Shown here in pieces: positions 63,862-64,000 of a stretch of DNA of 64,000 nt. The position numbers and the translations under genes are program-made. This DNA comes from Amblyornis subalaris (taxonomy: Eukaryota; Chordata; Aves; Passeriformes; Ptilonorhynchidae), in the NCBI GenBank assembly GCA_018881555.1, contig JACAXG010000079.1, positions 2,670,786 through 2,734,785 of the forward strand, written 5' to 3'. How positions within the stretch are numbered: position 1 is the first letter of the stretch; each line of letters starts with the position of its first letter. The notes below the pieces were generated by a model, which did no database searches, was not told the DNA's origin, and worked only from the letters and a program-made list of their open reading frames with translations.

Positions 63862-64000
63862 ATGCCCCCGCCGCCCCGGAGGAGCCCGCCCGCCCCGGCC
63901 GCTCCAGGGGTTTTGGCGCCAAGCGGAGGCAGCGCTGCGGCGGCCGCGCCCGGTACTGCCCGCCCTGCGCGGAGGCCCGCGCACTGCGAGACTTACTCAG
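63862..64000 (+). CDS. Hypothetical open frame truncated by the window edge
   Basis: An ATG in a good Kozak context (G at -3: GCC before ATG) opens a frame that stays open for all 46 codons to the window end: MPPPPRRSPP then Ala/Pro-rich sequence and a less biased end (RRPAHCETYS). GC-rich DNA often stays open by chance, and the remembered PDS5A N terminus differs. It could be a first coding exon of an unrecognised neighbour, or nothing. Confidence 0.2.
   Translation, partial: MPPPPRRSPPAPAAPGVLAPSGGSAAAAAPGTARPARRPAHCETYS
63912..63923. promoter_or_regulatory. E2F-type site TTTGGCGCCAAG
   Basis: Matches the palindromic E2F consensus (TTTSGCGCSAAA) except the last base, and lies inside the right CpG island. 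Confidence 0.6.

Larger units (their letters stand above)
63640..64000 (+). promoter_or_regulatory. CpG island at the right edge, probable promoter
   Basis: GC- and CpG-rich sequence rises from about 63640 to the window end. It contains (GCTC)n-type repeats (63806-63821) and an E2F-type palindrome at 63912-63923. In vertebrates PDS5A lies upstream of, and divergent from, N4BP2, so this is a reasonable place for its promoter, but no PDS5A coding sequence is visible. A donor-like GA|GTAAGT on the minus strand starts at 63996, so a minus-strand transcript entering from the right is also possible. Confidence 0.5.

Noticed and set aside
1..64000. A novel gene cluster, CRISPR array or phage-like system
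   Set aside because: The window is a vertebrate single-gene locus with ordinary repeats. No regular spacer arrays, operon-like tight genes or prokaryotic domains are present.

Overview
This looks like a vertebrate, almost certainly avian, nuclear genome segment. It has long AT-rich introns, CpG-island promoters, CR1 LINEs (the dominant avian retroposon) and LTRs of an ERVL-like family common in birds. I cannot tell the order or species. Scattered single n bases mark ambiguous calls in the assembly.

One gene is firmly present: a complete, minus-strand N4BP2 (NEDD4-binding protein 2, also called BCL3-binding protein). I rebuilt it from 16 coding exons plus a non-coding first exon. Every intron is GT-AG, all phases match, and the 5,355 coding bases give 1,784 residues plus a stop. 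The CUE domain lies in exons 2-3, the P-loop polynucleotide-kinase domain in exons 3-7, a long acidic middle mostly in exon 8, and DUF1771 plus the Smr domain in exons 14-17. Transcription runs right to left, from a CpG island near 44.8-45.1 kb to a poly(A) signal near 6.54 kb, leaving a 3' UTR of about 4.1 kb.

Layout by region. 1-6.5 kb is intergenic, with a CpG island at about 0.43-0.90 kb and a long LTR-like repeat at about 3.4-4.75 kb. 6.5-44.9 kb is N4BP2; its introns hold two CR1 fragments and a 160-bp LTR relic with a target-site duplication. 45-63.6 kb is intergenic, with a solo LTR, a decayed RTE-like LINE, a well-preserved CR1 3' end and short tandem repeats. 63.6-64 kb is a second strong CpG island with an E2F-type palindrome and an ATG-initiated frame open to the window edge. 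From remembered vertebrate synteny, the right island could be the divergent PDS5A promoter and the left one could belong to RHOH, but neither coding region is inside the window.

I found no prokaryote-like system, CRISPR array, tRNA, rRNA or new gene cluster. The most informative unexplained points are uORFs in the N4BP2 leader that an alternative acceptor would remove, a CUE/UBA-like helical segment and a duplicated Trp-Pro-Val motif in the middle of N4BP2, and the two unassigned CpG islands.
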